DNA from: Tissierellia bacterium
GTDB taxonomy: Bacteria; Bacillota; Clostridia; Tissierellales; Tepidimicrobiaceae
Assembly: GCA_012735215.1 (NCBI GenBank)
Contig: JAAYHX010000013.1
Location: forward strand, 1 to 35,499
DNA: 35,499 nucleotides
Reading direction: 5' to 3'
Shown piece by piece: positions 27,201-33,682 of the stretch. The first letter of the stretch is position 1; each line of letters opens with the position of its first letter. Position numbers and translations under genes: made by a program. The notes beneath the pieces are model-generated. The model ran no database searches. It was not told where the DNA came from and saw only the letters and a list, made by a program, of their open reading frames with translations.

Positions 27201-27320
27201 CTTGTTTTCATCCCTAGTTTCAACAGATTTATGAAGTAAGTCTATCTTTTCCCAGTACTCAGAAATCTTCATTTCTCGTTGGCTTACGGGTTGATTTGAC
27301 AATTCTGGAAATCTCTTCAT
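24204..27320 (-). CDS. ileS: Isoleucyl-tRNA synthetase, eukaryal-like type 2
   Basis: A large class I synthetase of 1038 residues that charges and edits tRNA(Ile). The HIGH motif appears as NGKPGIHHVMART and the KMSKS loop as GKKMSKSRGNTVDPFEL. The CP1 editing domain lies between them (about 180-390; TTTPWTLPSNVCLAV). Cysteine pairs CTDCGHVDS and CEKCGG form a zinc ribbon. The overall pattern is that of type 2 IleRS, often associated with natural mupirocin resistance; that phenotype is inference. The ATG 9 nt upstream abuts the AAAGG site, so the ATG at 27318-27320 is preferred. A T-box with ATC specifier controls it. Confidence 0.96.
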   Translation of the reverse strand: MKRFPELSNQPVSQREMKISEYWEKIDLLHKSVETRDENKPYIFYEGPPTANGKPGIHHVMARTLKDLVCRYKTMEGYQVKRKAGWDTHGLPVEIEVEKMLGIDNKYEIEEYGIEKFNEKCRESVFQYEKLWREMTTRMAYEIDMDNPYITLNNDYIESVWWILDKFFKEGFIYEGHKILPYCPRCGTGLASHEVAQGYEEIKTETVVAKFKVKDKDNEYFLAWTTTPWTLPSNVCLAVNPDVKYLKVRQNEEIYYVAEALADQVLGEDYEVMEKLTGKDLEYMEYEQLIPFIEVDKNKKAFFVTVADYVTTEDGTGIVHTAPAFGEDDYNTGVRYNLPMLQPVDDEGKFTDTIWKGQFVMDVDPEIIQWLRENGKLYKKQKVAHNYPHCWRCRTPLIYYARPSWYIEMTKLKDKLIENNNGVNWYPAFVGEKRFGNWLENLNDWAISRSRYWGTPLPIWRCTDCGHVDSVGSRKELIERAIEEIDESIELHRPYVDHIHFKCEKCGGTMEREKDVIDVWFDSGAMPFAQHHYPFENKENFDKLFPADFICEGIDQTRGWFYSLIAISTFVTGKSPYKNVLVNDLVLDKDGKKMSKSRGNTVDPFELFDKYGADVLRWYLIYVSPPWTPTRFDEEGLKEVESKFFRSLRNVYNFFSLYANTDNIDPREFFIEYEKREEIDKWILSKYNNLIKQVKEDMDQFELTRVVRAIQEFVVEDLSNWYIRRTRRRFWSTELDDSKKSVYNTTYEILIGVCKMIAPFVPFISEEIYRSLTGNESVHLDYYPEANEDLIDLEIEERMDLVRELVRLGRASREEVKIKVRQPLKEVLIDGKYEDMIKDLVPLIKEELNVKDVVFEKDLSQFMNYSLKPNFKVVGPVLGSKVKSFAKALNELDSHEVVRRLDEDGKMTLHLDGEDIEITKDYVMATISAKEGFDVAMENNLFVILDTTLTKDLLNEGYAREFISKVQQMRKANGYDVLDNINIYYDGNDEIKEAVELFEDYIKSETLALSISRVEDDSLEKQDLNGHMTGIKLEKVQE

Positions 27321-27349
27321 AGTATTCATCCTTTCTAGATATTTTTCAT

Positions 27350-27600
27350 AAAAAAAGTCCCTAAGTAAAATATACTTAGGGACGGATTAATTCCGCGGTA
27401 CCACCCATCTTGTAAGGCAAAAATACATACCTTACCTCTCCTTTTAGTATAACGCACTAAGCGTAACATCCTACTGCTATTTCAGATGCTATGCTCCGAA
27501 GTGATCTTCGTAAAAGGATTCATTAATAATCTCTCACCAAGCGATTATTTCTCTGTATAATGAATTCTTTTACTACTCTCTTCATCATCGCATGTTCCTA
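27350..27600 (-). promoter_or_regulatory. T-box riboswitch, specifier ATC (isoleucine), upstream of ileS
   Basis: The T-box sequence GGGTGGTACCGCGG is at 27393-27406 on the minus strand. A terminator follows with an 11-bp stem GTCCCTAAGTA/TACTTAGGGAC (27357-27383) and a T run (27350-27356). In the 5' part, GAAGATCACTTC presents the specifier ATC at 27503-27505. Uncharged tRNA(Ile) should promote read-through into ileS. Confidence 0.94.
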
Positions 27601-27615
27601 TGTATTTTGAATATT

Positions 27616-27645
27616 AATATACATCAAAACTGTTTAACTTGTCAA
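27616..27645 (-). promoter_or_regulatory. Promoter of the ileS T-box transcript
   Basis: A consensus TTGACA (27640-27645), an 18-nt spacer and TATATT (27616-27621), directly after the lplA stop codon. Confidence 0.75.
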
Positions 27646-27649
27646 GCTA

Positions 27650-28636
27650 TTAAATTATACATCTCATTATTTCCTTATTTGATATGCCAGAAAAATAATG
27701 GCCTACATCAATAGAATCTAGCACTTTCTCTATCTCATCCTCTTTGTATTTAACACCAATAAATTTATTCTCCACATCAGATATTTCTCCACTACCAAAG
27801 AAATCTCCATAGATCTTTATACCTTTTATAATTCCATTTTCCACATGTATCTTGGTCTGAACCTTACCTGTTTTAAACCTTTCGGACTTCTCTATATTAA
27901 ATTCAGGAGATATACCAAAGTTCCACTCCCAGGTTGCATATCTTTCTTCCATCAACTTGTTTATCTTATCATAATCCTCATCAGTTAACTTATACTCCCT
28001 AAAATCCTCATTGTTTTCCTTCATATGTTCCAGTAGAAGCTGTTTAAAATCCTCTATGGTGATATCTTCCTTTAAATGGTCTTTTATATTAGTAACTCTG
28101 CTTCTAACAGACTTTACCCCCTTGGACTCAATTTTGTCCTTGGATACTTTTAAGGCCCTAGTAAGCACTTCTAGGTCAGTATCAAATAGCATGGCTCCAT
28201 GATGCAAAACCTTTCCTTTCTTCATGTACTGGGCATTGCCACAAAACTTCTTACCATCTATGGTTATATCATTTCGGCCTGTAAACTCTGCCTTAACCCC
28301 AAGCTTTGCAAGTACTTCTATTACAGGGCGACTAAAGGCTTCAAAATTAAAGGCTGTAGATTTTTGAGACTTAGATATTATAGTATAGTTCAAATTGCCA
28401 AAATCATGATATACAGCTCCACCACCAGATAGTCTCCTAACAACATTAATGTTGTTCTCTCTAACATAGTCTAAGTTAATCTCCTCAATAGTATTTTGGT
28501 TCTTCCCGACTACTATTGTAGGTTCATTTATCCATAAGATGAATATTTCATCAAACTGATCTAGATTATCAAATACATACTGCTCCAAAGCTAGGTTAAA
28601 TTGTGGTCTATTATCATCGTTCCTTATATAAATCAT
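27650..28636 (-). CDS. lplA: Lipoate-protein ligase A
   Basis: LplA activates lipoate with ATP and attaches it to lipoyl domains such as GcvH or E2 subunits. The signature RRLSGGGAVYHDFGNLNYTI is present (about 69-88). FCGNAQYMKKGKVLHHGAML and the C-terminal accessory domain (WNFGISPEFN) complete a normal 328-residue protein. The ATG follows GGGGGG. It lies 75 nt downstream of the SAF-domain dehydrogenase and may be the last gene of that unit. No lipoyl-domain protein is encoded in this window. Confidence 0.94.
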   Translation of the reverse strand: MIYIRNDDNRPQFNLALEQYVFDNLDQFDEIFILWINEPTIVVGKNQNTIEEINLDYVRENNINVVRRLSGGGAVYHDFGNLNYTIISKSQKSTAFNFEAFSRPVIEVLAKLGVKAEFTGRNDITIDGKKFCGNAQYMKKGKVLHHGAMLFDTDLEVLTRALKVSKDKIESKGVKSVRSRVTNIKDHLKEDITIEDFKQLLLEHMKENNEDFREYKLTDEDYDKINKLMEERYATWEWNFGISPEFNIEKSERFKTGKVQTKIHVENGIIKGIKIYGDFFGSGEISDVENKFIGVKYKEDEIEKVLDSIDVGHYFSGISNKEIMRCII

Positions 28637-28711
28637 AGTATCCCCCCTACATAAGTGATAATTAAATATATTTTACCCAAATTTCCACTCCAGTAAAATA
28701 TTGTTTGCTTA

Positions 28712-30004
28712 TTAACCTATATTTTTATCCTGTAATCTCCTCAGCTTATATACAGTTTTATCCTTGTTTAGTTCCACCATATCGTAGGTAATAAACTGCC
28801 CCTTCTTTATATCCTTTTTAACTATAGTATTTTCATCAATAAGTCCTATTGGAAGCAGGTTTTCCTTCTTAGCTATATCATGTCTTTCTATGGTGCCATA
28901 TACTGTATATCCACCAATATTGTCTAGCCTATCCCCTACTTTCAAATCCTTCTTAGCTACAGTAACCGTATCCGCAACCTGCCCCTTTACAGGAGCAATA
29001 GTAGCTTTTTTATAGAAACAAGCATCAAATATGGTTATGGGGGTTTCTAAACAGGTTAAATGATAAGGCCTATACAATACATAGTTAGGACCAGGACCCA
29101 TACTTAAATACTTTAATTGCTTATGGACTTCTTCCTGATCTGTAGTAAAAATAATAAATACTCCTGGAGCAATCCCCTTAACAAATTCCACTACGCCATA
29201 GCTATTTAAAACTCCTCCATCTTCCTTTAAACTCAATATATTGGTTAAATTCTTTAAATCACTTTCCACACCATGGCAGCCCCTTATATCTGGTATTAAT
29301 CCCGTAGCATTGGCAAGGGATGTTAGTTCTATCATAGTATTGGTGCCATCTACAAACTCAGTTAACATACCTGGCTTTAGTTCCTTTTTCATGGCTTCCT
29401 CATAGAGCATATCAGGAGTTACATAAACGTTTAAAGGATTGTTCTTTCCTTTACCAATGACAAGTACATCAAAACCTAAACCTTCTGCAAAATTATATAA
29501 TTCCATTGTAGCCCCTGGTTCATCTCCTGCTGTACCAGTATAGACTACTCCAGCCTCTTTGGCCTTTCTATAGAGAATAGGCCCCACGACCGCATCTGTC
29601 TCAACATTGAGCATTACTATGTGTTTCCTATTATCAATAGCATCCAGTGCCACATTGGCACCTACCTCTGGTACCCCTGTTGCATCCACAACAACATCAA
29701 TAAGATTGGCTCTTGTAGCTAGCTCAGTATTTTCACTAACAACAAATTTACCCCTTTCTAAGTAAAAGTTGGCATCTTCAAGAGAGTCGGTTACCACTAT
29801 ATCCTCTTTTGAAAATCCTGTAGAAATCAATGCATCTACTGCCTTTTCTACGTGCCTATTTACTACCAAGGCTGGTATCATTGCCTTTATCCTGGACATC
29901 TGACTTATCAATCCCTTGCCCATTTTCCCTGCTCCAACTATAGAAACCCTTATGTTCTTTCCTGAATTGTATAATTCCTGTAACTTATTGTTCATTGTAA
30001 ACAT
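28712..30004 (-). CDS. Homoserine-dehydrogenase-like NAD(P)-binding protein with C-terminal SAF domain
   Basis: An oxidoreductase of unassigned substrate, 430 residues from the chosen start. A Rossmann nucleotide-binding motif, IRVSIVGAGKMGKGLIS, lies near the N-terminus. VDVVVDATGVPEVGANVAL-like and VYTGTAGDEPGATMELYNFA segments resemble homoserine-dehydrogenase relatives. The last 90 residues contain a SAF domain (VAKKDLKVGDRLDNIGGY ... KKDIKKGQFITYDMV). Several in-frame starts exist; the ATG at 30002-30004 has GAGAGG at a suitable distance. It lies 25 nt after the flavoprotein gene, so the two are probably co-transcribed. Automatic pipelines often call such proteins homoserine dehydrogenase or SAF-domain protein; threonine biosynthesis seems unlikely because no other pathway gene is present. 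Confidence 0.85.
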   Translation of the reverse strand: MFTMNNKLQELYNSGKNIRVSIVGAGKMGKGLISQMSRIKAMIPALVVNRHVEKAVDALISTGFSKEDIVVTDSLEDANFYLERGKFVVSENTELATRANLIDVVVDATGVPEVGANVALDAIDNRKHIVMLNVETDAVVGPILYRKAKEAGVVYTGTAGDEPGATMELYNFAEGLGFDVLVIGKGKNNPLNVYVTPDMLYEEAMKKELKPGMLTEFVDGTNTMIELTSLANATGLIPDIRGCHGVESDLKNLTNILSLKEDGGVLNSYGVVEFVKGIAPGVFIIFTTDQEEVHKQLKYLSMGPGPNYVLYRPYHLTCLETPITIFDACFYKKATIAPVKGQVADTVTVAKKDLKVGDRLDNIGGYTVYGTIERHDIAKKENLLPIGLIDENTIVKKDIKKGQFITYDMVELNKDKTVYKLRRLQDKNIG

Positions 30005-30029
30005 TGAATTCATCCTCTCCAATAATTAT

Positions 30030-31253
30030 CTAGTCTAAAGAAGCATTTTTACCCGCTACATAGCCTGATGACCATGCCCATTGGAGATTAAATCCTCCAC
30101 AATCCCCATCTACATCTACTATTTCCCCTGCAAAATACAAGCCCTTAACCAACTTGGACTCCATAGTAGAATTATTGATCTCATCTGTTTTTACCCCTCC
30201 TGCGGTAACTTGAGCATCATCCCAAGGTCTACTGCCAATTACATTGAAGCGTATATCCGTCAATATATTACATAGCCTTCTTATTTCACGGGAGCTTAAA
30301 TGGGCAATCTTCTTGTTTTTATCTATTTGAACCTCTTTGAGAATTGGAATAATAAGCCTTTTGTTTATAAAGCCTATAAGTCCAATTTCTATGGTCTTCA
30401 TCGGCATAAAGGAAAATCTATACTGTAAATACTCATAAAGGTCTTCCACGGTCTTATGGTGTATTATGGATACTTTTAATTCTGCCTTTTCCCCCTGGTT
30501 TAACAGTTCTAAAGCTGTTCTGCTCAACTGGAGAATAGGAGGCCCAGATATTCCATAATCGGTAAACAGTATATCTCCTTTGTCCCTTTTTAACAATTTA
30601 TGCTCATGATAGAGTTCTGCTACTCCAATGATCTTAACACCAGATACCTGTTTGAAGAAGTTCCCTTCCAGCTTTAATTGGACAAGGCCTGGAAAGATAT
30701 CTTCTATAGTGTGACCTAGCTTCTGTGCCAAAGTATATCCATTGCCATCAGAACCTGTATTTGGTGCAGCTTTACCTCCTGGAGCTAATATAACCCTTTG
30801 GCCATGAATTTTCCTACCATCCTTTAAGGTTACCACAAAATCCTTCTTCTTTTTTATGTCTACAACATAAGCTTCTGTAAGTATCTCCACTCCTAGATAG
30901 TCCAGTTCAAATCTTAAAACATCCAAAACACTTGAGCTTTGAAAGGATTGAGGAAATACTTTTCCCCCTTCTTCCACTACTGGAGTAATCCCCAAGCCTT
31001 CAAAAAAATCAATGGTTTCTTCTACACTAAACTGAGATAAACAGCTAAAGGGAAACTTGCTGTTCTTCCCATGGTAATTATTTATGGATAGATGTACATT
31101 TGTATAATTGCATCTTCCATTTCCAGTAGCCAATATTTTTCTTCCAACCCTATTATTTCTTTCTAGTAAAATTACATCTGCTCCATGACTTCTTGCAGAG
31201 ATTGCAGCCATCATACCTGCTGCCCCTCCACCAATTACTATCACTCTTGGCAT
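30030..31253 (-). CDS. NAD(P)/FAD-dependent oxidoreductase, YhiN/HI0933 (BaiN-like) family
   Basis: A 407-residue flavoprotein. The FAD Rossmann motif VIVIGGGAAGMMAAISA is at 4-20, followed by the family signature GRKILATGNGRCNYTN. The C-terminus has TAGGVKTDEIN and LYFAGEIVDVDGDCGGFNLQ, characteristic of HI0933-like proteins. A relative, BaiN, has been linked to bile-acid dehydroxylation, but most members have no proven substrate. The ATG follows GAGAGGAG. A likely promoter lies at 31297-31324. It is paired with the SAF dehydrogenase gene downstream. Confidence 0.9.
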   Translation of the reverse strand: MPRVIVIGGGAAGMMAAISARSHGADVILLERNNRVGRKILATGNGRCNYTNVHLSINNYHGKNSKFPFSCLSQFSVEETIDFFEGLGITPVVEEGGKVFPQSFQSSSVLDVLRFELDYLGVEILTEAYVVDIKKKKDFVVTLKDGRKIHGQRVILAPGGKAAPNTGSDGNGYTLAQKLGHTIEDIFPGLVQLKLEGNFFKQVSGVKIIGVAELYHEHKLLKRDKGDILFTDYGISGPPILQLSRTALELLNQGEKAELKVSIIHHKTVEDLYEYLQYRFSFMPMKTIEIGLIGFINKRLIIPILKEVQIDKNKKIAHLSSREIRRLCNILTDIRFNVIGSRPWDDAQVTAGGVKTDEINNSTMESKLVKGLYFAGEIVDVDGDCGGFNLQWAWSSGYVAGKNASLD

Positions 31254-31296
31254 TTTTGACTCCTCTCCAATTAACTAGTAACATTTACTTTCTTAT

Positions 31297-31324
31297 TTTA
31301 TACTTATTTTGTCCATTTGTCTAA
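31297..31324 (-). promoter_or_regulatory. Likely promoter of the flavoprotein gene
   Basis: TTAGAC (31319-31324), a 16-nt spacer and TATAAA (31297-31302), about 45 nt upstream of the start. The match to consensus is moderate. Confidence 0.45.
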
Positions 31325-31423
31325 TATATGCTTATAAATATTCTAGGAAGTAAAATCCACATCCACTACTTATTATTTGAATATATACCCTTCCATTGGG
31401 TAAGGAATAATTGATAAAGAAAC

Positions 31424-31429
31424 TATAAT
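31424..31429 (+). promoter_or_regulatory. Possible -10 box of tpx
   Basis: A perfect TATAAT stands about 20 nt before the tpx start. No good -35 hexamer is seen at 16-18 nt, so this call is tentative. Confidence 0.35.
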
Positions 31430-31450
31430 AATGTAAAGGGGTAATGCTAG

Positions 31451-31966
31451 ATGGATAGAAGAAAAGGTTTGGTTACAATGGGAGGAAATCCTGTTACTCT
31501 TTTAGGAAAAGAGATAAAAGTAGGAGACATAGGGCCAGATTTTACTGTATTAAAAAACGACCTAACTCCCTTTTCTCTAAAGGATGCAGGTGACAAGATT
31601 AAGATTATAAGTGTAGTGCCTTCAATTGATACGGGGGTCTGCGAACTACAAACCATCAACTTTAATGAAGCTGCCACAGAACTAGGGGAAGATGTACTAA
31701 TTTTAACCATATCAGTTGATTTACCCTTTGCACAAAAGAGATTTTGCGGAGCCAAGGGTATAGATAGAGTTATAACCCTATCAGACCATAAGGATCTGTC
31801 CTTTGGGCTAAATTATGGATTTGTAATGGAAGAAAACAGATTGCTAGCAAGAGGAGTTATAATACTGGATAGGGATAATACTGTAAGATATGTAGAGTAC
31901 GTAAAGGAAGTAACTACCCACCCCGACTATGACAAGGCCCTAGAAATAGTAAAGAAACTAATATAA
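31451..31966 (+). CDS. tpx: Thiol peroxidase (atypical 2-Cys peroxiredoxin)
   Basis: Tpx reduces hydrogen and lipid peroxides using thioredoxin. The peroxidatic cysteine is C64 in PSIDTGVCELQT and the resolving cysteine is C99 in FAQKRFCGAKGIDRV. The usual proline of PSIDTPVC is glycine here. The 171-residue length is normal. The ATG at 31451 follows AAAGGGG with 9-nt spacing. It is transcribed alone, divergent from the flavoprotein and convergent with the uracil permease, with which it shares a terminator. Confidence 0.96.
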   Translation: MDRRKGLVTMGGNPVTLLGKEIKVGDIGPDFTVLKNDLTPFSLKDAGDKIKIISVVPSIDTGVCELQTINFNEAATELGEDVLILTISVDLPFAQKRFCGAKGIDRVITLSDHKDLSFGLNYGFVMEENRLLARGVIILDRDNTVRYVEYVKEVTTHPDYDKALEIVKKLI

Positions 31967-31969
31967 AAA

Positions 31970-31990
31970 ACTCCCCATTATATGGGGAGT
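31970..31990. terminator. Bidirectional terminator between tpx and the uracil permease
   Basis: ACTCCCCAT and ATGGGGAGT pair around a short loop, with a T run after it on the plus strand and an A run before it. Confidence 0.9.
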
Positions 31991-32013
31991 TTTTATGTGG
32001 GGAGCTATTTAAT

Positions 32014-33270
32014 TTATTGTAATTCTTTTTTATTTAAAATGATATTTAGTGCTATTCCAACTATAGCTGCAAAACTTAGACCAGAGATAGTTACTGATTC
32101 ATTTATCGGAATACCTATGGTAATTCCAAGTTTGCTTTCTATGATTCCACTTCCAAGCCCAAGTACTAGAATAATTCCCATAACCAATAGGTTTTTCCAG
32201 TTGAATTCTACCTTTTCTGATTTTATGGTCTTTACACCTATTAAGGCAATCATGCTAAACAGCATTAAACTAATTCCACCCATGACTGGTTCAGGTATTG
32301 AACTCATTGCTGCTCCTACCTTTGATACGAAGCCTAAAGCTATAGCAAATACTGCTGCAAGCCTTAATATGGCTGGGTCATAGTTTTTAGTTATTGCTAG
32401 AACCCCTGTATTCTCACCGTAGGTTGTGTTTGCTGGTCCTCCAATTAGTGCAGCAACTGCTGTAGCTAGACCATCTCCTAATAAGGTCCTGTGCAAGCCT
32501 GGTTCTTCAATATAGTTTTTACCTACTATCTGACTAATAGTAGTTACATCTCCTAAATGTTCCATAAAGACAGCTAATACTACTGGAGCTATTATAGCTA
32601 TGGCTCCTATATCAAATTTGGGAAGATTGAAGGCTGGCACTGCTACAATTGGTGCACTGCTTATAGCATCTATATCTACAATCCCTAGGGCCATTGAAAG
32701 GGCATATCCTGAAGCAACCCCTATCAATATTCCTAGCTGCTTAATGAATCCTTTGCCTTTGAAGTTTATCAGTAATGCTACACCTAATGTTATAGCAGCT
32801 ATTAACAAGTTTTTACTTGCCATTCCATAGGCTGTAGGTATAAGGTTCATACCAATTACCATTATCATAGGTCCTACTACTTGTGCTGGAAGGTATTTTT
32901 TAATTCTTTCTACACCAATTTTTTTGATAAAGAAGGAGATTATAACATATAGCAATCCAGCTACTACTATGCCTCCTTGGGCATAGGCTAAATCTCCATT
33001 GTACATTTCCTTTACTGTTAATATCACTGGGATAAATGCGAAGGATGATCCTAAAAAGACTGGAACTTTACCACCAGTGCAGAAGTGGAATATTAGTGTT
33101 CCAAGTCCTGCTGTAAACAAGGCTACAGATATATCCAATCCTGTCAATATGGGTACTAATACTGTAGCCCCAAACATGGCAATTAAATGCTGTAAAGCTA
33201 ATACCACCTTTTTTGATTTTTCAAGCACAGTCAATTGGGTCTGACTATTAGTAATTACATTTTCAGTCAT
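32014..33270 (-). CDS. uraA: Uracil permease, NCS2 (nucleobase:cation symporter-2) family
   Basis: A membrane protein of 418 residues with about 14 predicted hydrophobic segments that imports uracil with protons. The opening segment QHLIAMFGATVLVPILTGLD, the mid-protein FMEHLGDVTTISQIVGK and GGPANTTYGENTGVLAITKN are typical for UraA/PyrP. The frame stays open into the leader, but the ATG at 33268-33270 follows a perfect AAAGGAGG (8-nt spacing) and starts TENVITNSQT; the 42 codons upstream are regulatory RNA. Two PyrR-binding hairpins in the leader support uracil as substrate. A terminator follows, shared with tpx. Confidence 0.95.
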   Translation of the reverse strand: MTENVITNSQTQLTVLEKSKKVVLALQHLIAMFGATVLVPILTGLDISVALFTAGLGTLIFHFCTGGKVPVFLGSSFAFIPVILTVKEMYNGDLAYAQGGIVVAGLLYVIISFFIKKIGVERIKKYLPAQVVGPMIMVIGMNLIPTAYGMASKNLLIAAITLGVALLINFKGKGFIKQLGILIGVASGYALSMALGIVDIDAISSAPIVAVPAFNLPKFDIGAIAIIAPVVLAVFMEHLGDVTTISQIVGKNYIEEPGLHRTLLGDGLATAVAALIGGPANTTYGENTGVLAITKNYDPAILRLAAVFAIALGFVSKVGAAMSSIPEPVMGGISLMLFSMIALIGVKTIKSEKVEFNWKNLLVMGIILVLGLGSGIIESKLGITIGIPINESVTISGLSFAAIVGIALNIILNKKELQ

Positions 33271-33295
33271 AAAAAAACCTCCTTTTTTTAATCTT

Positions 33296-33321
33296 AAGGA
33301 GAGTTTTGTACTTCTCTCCTT
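33296..33321 (-). promoter_or_regulatory. Hairpin competing with PyrR hairpin 2, next to the uraA ribosome binding site
   Basis: AAGGAGAG (33314-33321) pairs perfectly with CTCTCCTT (33296-33303). Its 5' arm overlaps the lower stem of PyrR hairpin 2. Its 3' arm could instead pair over 7 bp with the ribosome binding site AAGGAGG at 33278-33284. This geometry suggests control of translation initiation. Confidence 0.6.
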
Positions 33322-33349
33322 TTCAGTCTCACGGGACTGATTTAAAGGA
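33317..33349 (-). promoter_or_regulatory. PyrR-binding hairpin 2 (proximal)
   Basis: Upper stem CAGTC/GACTG closes the hexaloop CCGTGA, matching the PyrR loop consensus CNGNGA. A perfect lower stem TCCTTT/AAAGGA flanks a 4-nt internal loop. The 24-nt core (33324-33347) repeats that of hairpin 1 with one change. Confidence 0.85.
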
Positions 33350-33372
33350 CTGTTAGATTGTAATTTGGCCAT

Positions 33373-33401
33373 AAAAAAACTTCTTGCTGGCAGCAAGAAG
33401 T
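33373..33401 (-). terminator. Attenuator terminator of the uraA leader
   Basis: ACTTCTTGCT/AGCAAGAAGT (10-bp stem, 3-nt loop, 33379-33401) is followed by seven T residues on the minus strand. Its 5' arm TCTTGCTG can alternatively pair with TGGCAAGA in the 3' arm of PyrR hairpin 1, giving an antiterminator. Confidence 0.88.
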
Positions 33402-33443
33402 AATATTCATGTTTGGCTATTTATAACCATCACCGTTAATTAC

Positions 33444-33478
33444 AATCTTGCCAGCCTCACGGGACTGATTTAAAGATT
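33444..33478 (-). promoter_or_regulatory. PyrR-binding hairpin 1 (distal)
   Basis: CAGTC-CCGTGA-GGCTG with lower stem AATCTT/AAGATT. It matches the PyrR recognition hairpin that acts as an anti-antiterminator in Bacillus pyr leaders. UMP-bound PyrR should favour the downstream terminator. Confidence 0.88.
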
Positions 33479-33496
33479 AAATCTTAATTTTCAATA

Positions 33497-33525
33497 ATTG
33501 TAACATAATCATATAATTAATGCAA
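33497..33525 (-). promoter_or_regulatory. Promoter of the uraA leader
   Basis: TTGCAT (33520-33525), a 17-nt spacer and TACAAT (33497-33502), about 20 nt before PyrR hairpin 1. Confidence 0.75.
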
Positions 33526-33613
33526 TAGTTTTTTATATTTTTTCTGCATCAAAAATATTGCTGCATTCGCTTTAAACATGATAATTGTTGTACCATATGC
33601 TATTCAAAATACA

Positions 33614-33645
33614 ACTGGCTAGCATTCTTTTGAATGCTAGCCAGT
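33614..33645 (-). terminator. Terminator of the APC permease gene
   Basis: A 14-bp perfect stem ACTGGCTAGCATTC/GAATGCTAGCCAGT with a 4-nt loop, followed by TTGTATTTT on the minus strand. Confidence 0.85.
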
Positions 33646-33682
33646 CCCATAATCTTATTGTATTTGCAAATATAATGTAATT

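Larger units (their letters stand above)
33271..33682 (-). other. 412-nt gap with the pyrimidine-responsive leader of the uracil permease
   Basis: Read on the minus strand it holds, in order, the permease-gene terminator of the APC unit (33614-33645), a promoter (33497-33525), PyrR hairpin 1 (33444-33478), a terminator (33373-33401), PyrR hairpin 2 (33317-33349), an 8-bp hairpin (33296-33321) and the ribosome binding site (33278-33284). An 11-bp inverted pair, AGATTGTAATT/AATTACAATCT (33438-33448 with 33355-33365), brackets the terminator. Confidence 0.8.

Noticed and set aside
31982-32383. 133-codon plus-strand frame antisense to uraA, and a similar minus-strand frame antisense to tpx
   Set aside because: Both mirror well-supported genes and lack start signals.
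33271-33396. 42-residue N-terminal extension of the uracil permease
   Set aside because: The extra codons are the PyrR hairpin and terminator sequences; the ATG at 33268-33270 has a perfect ribosome binding site.
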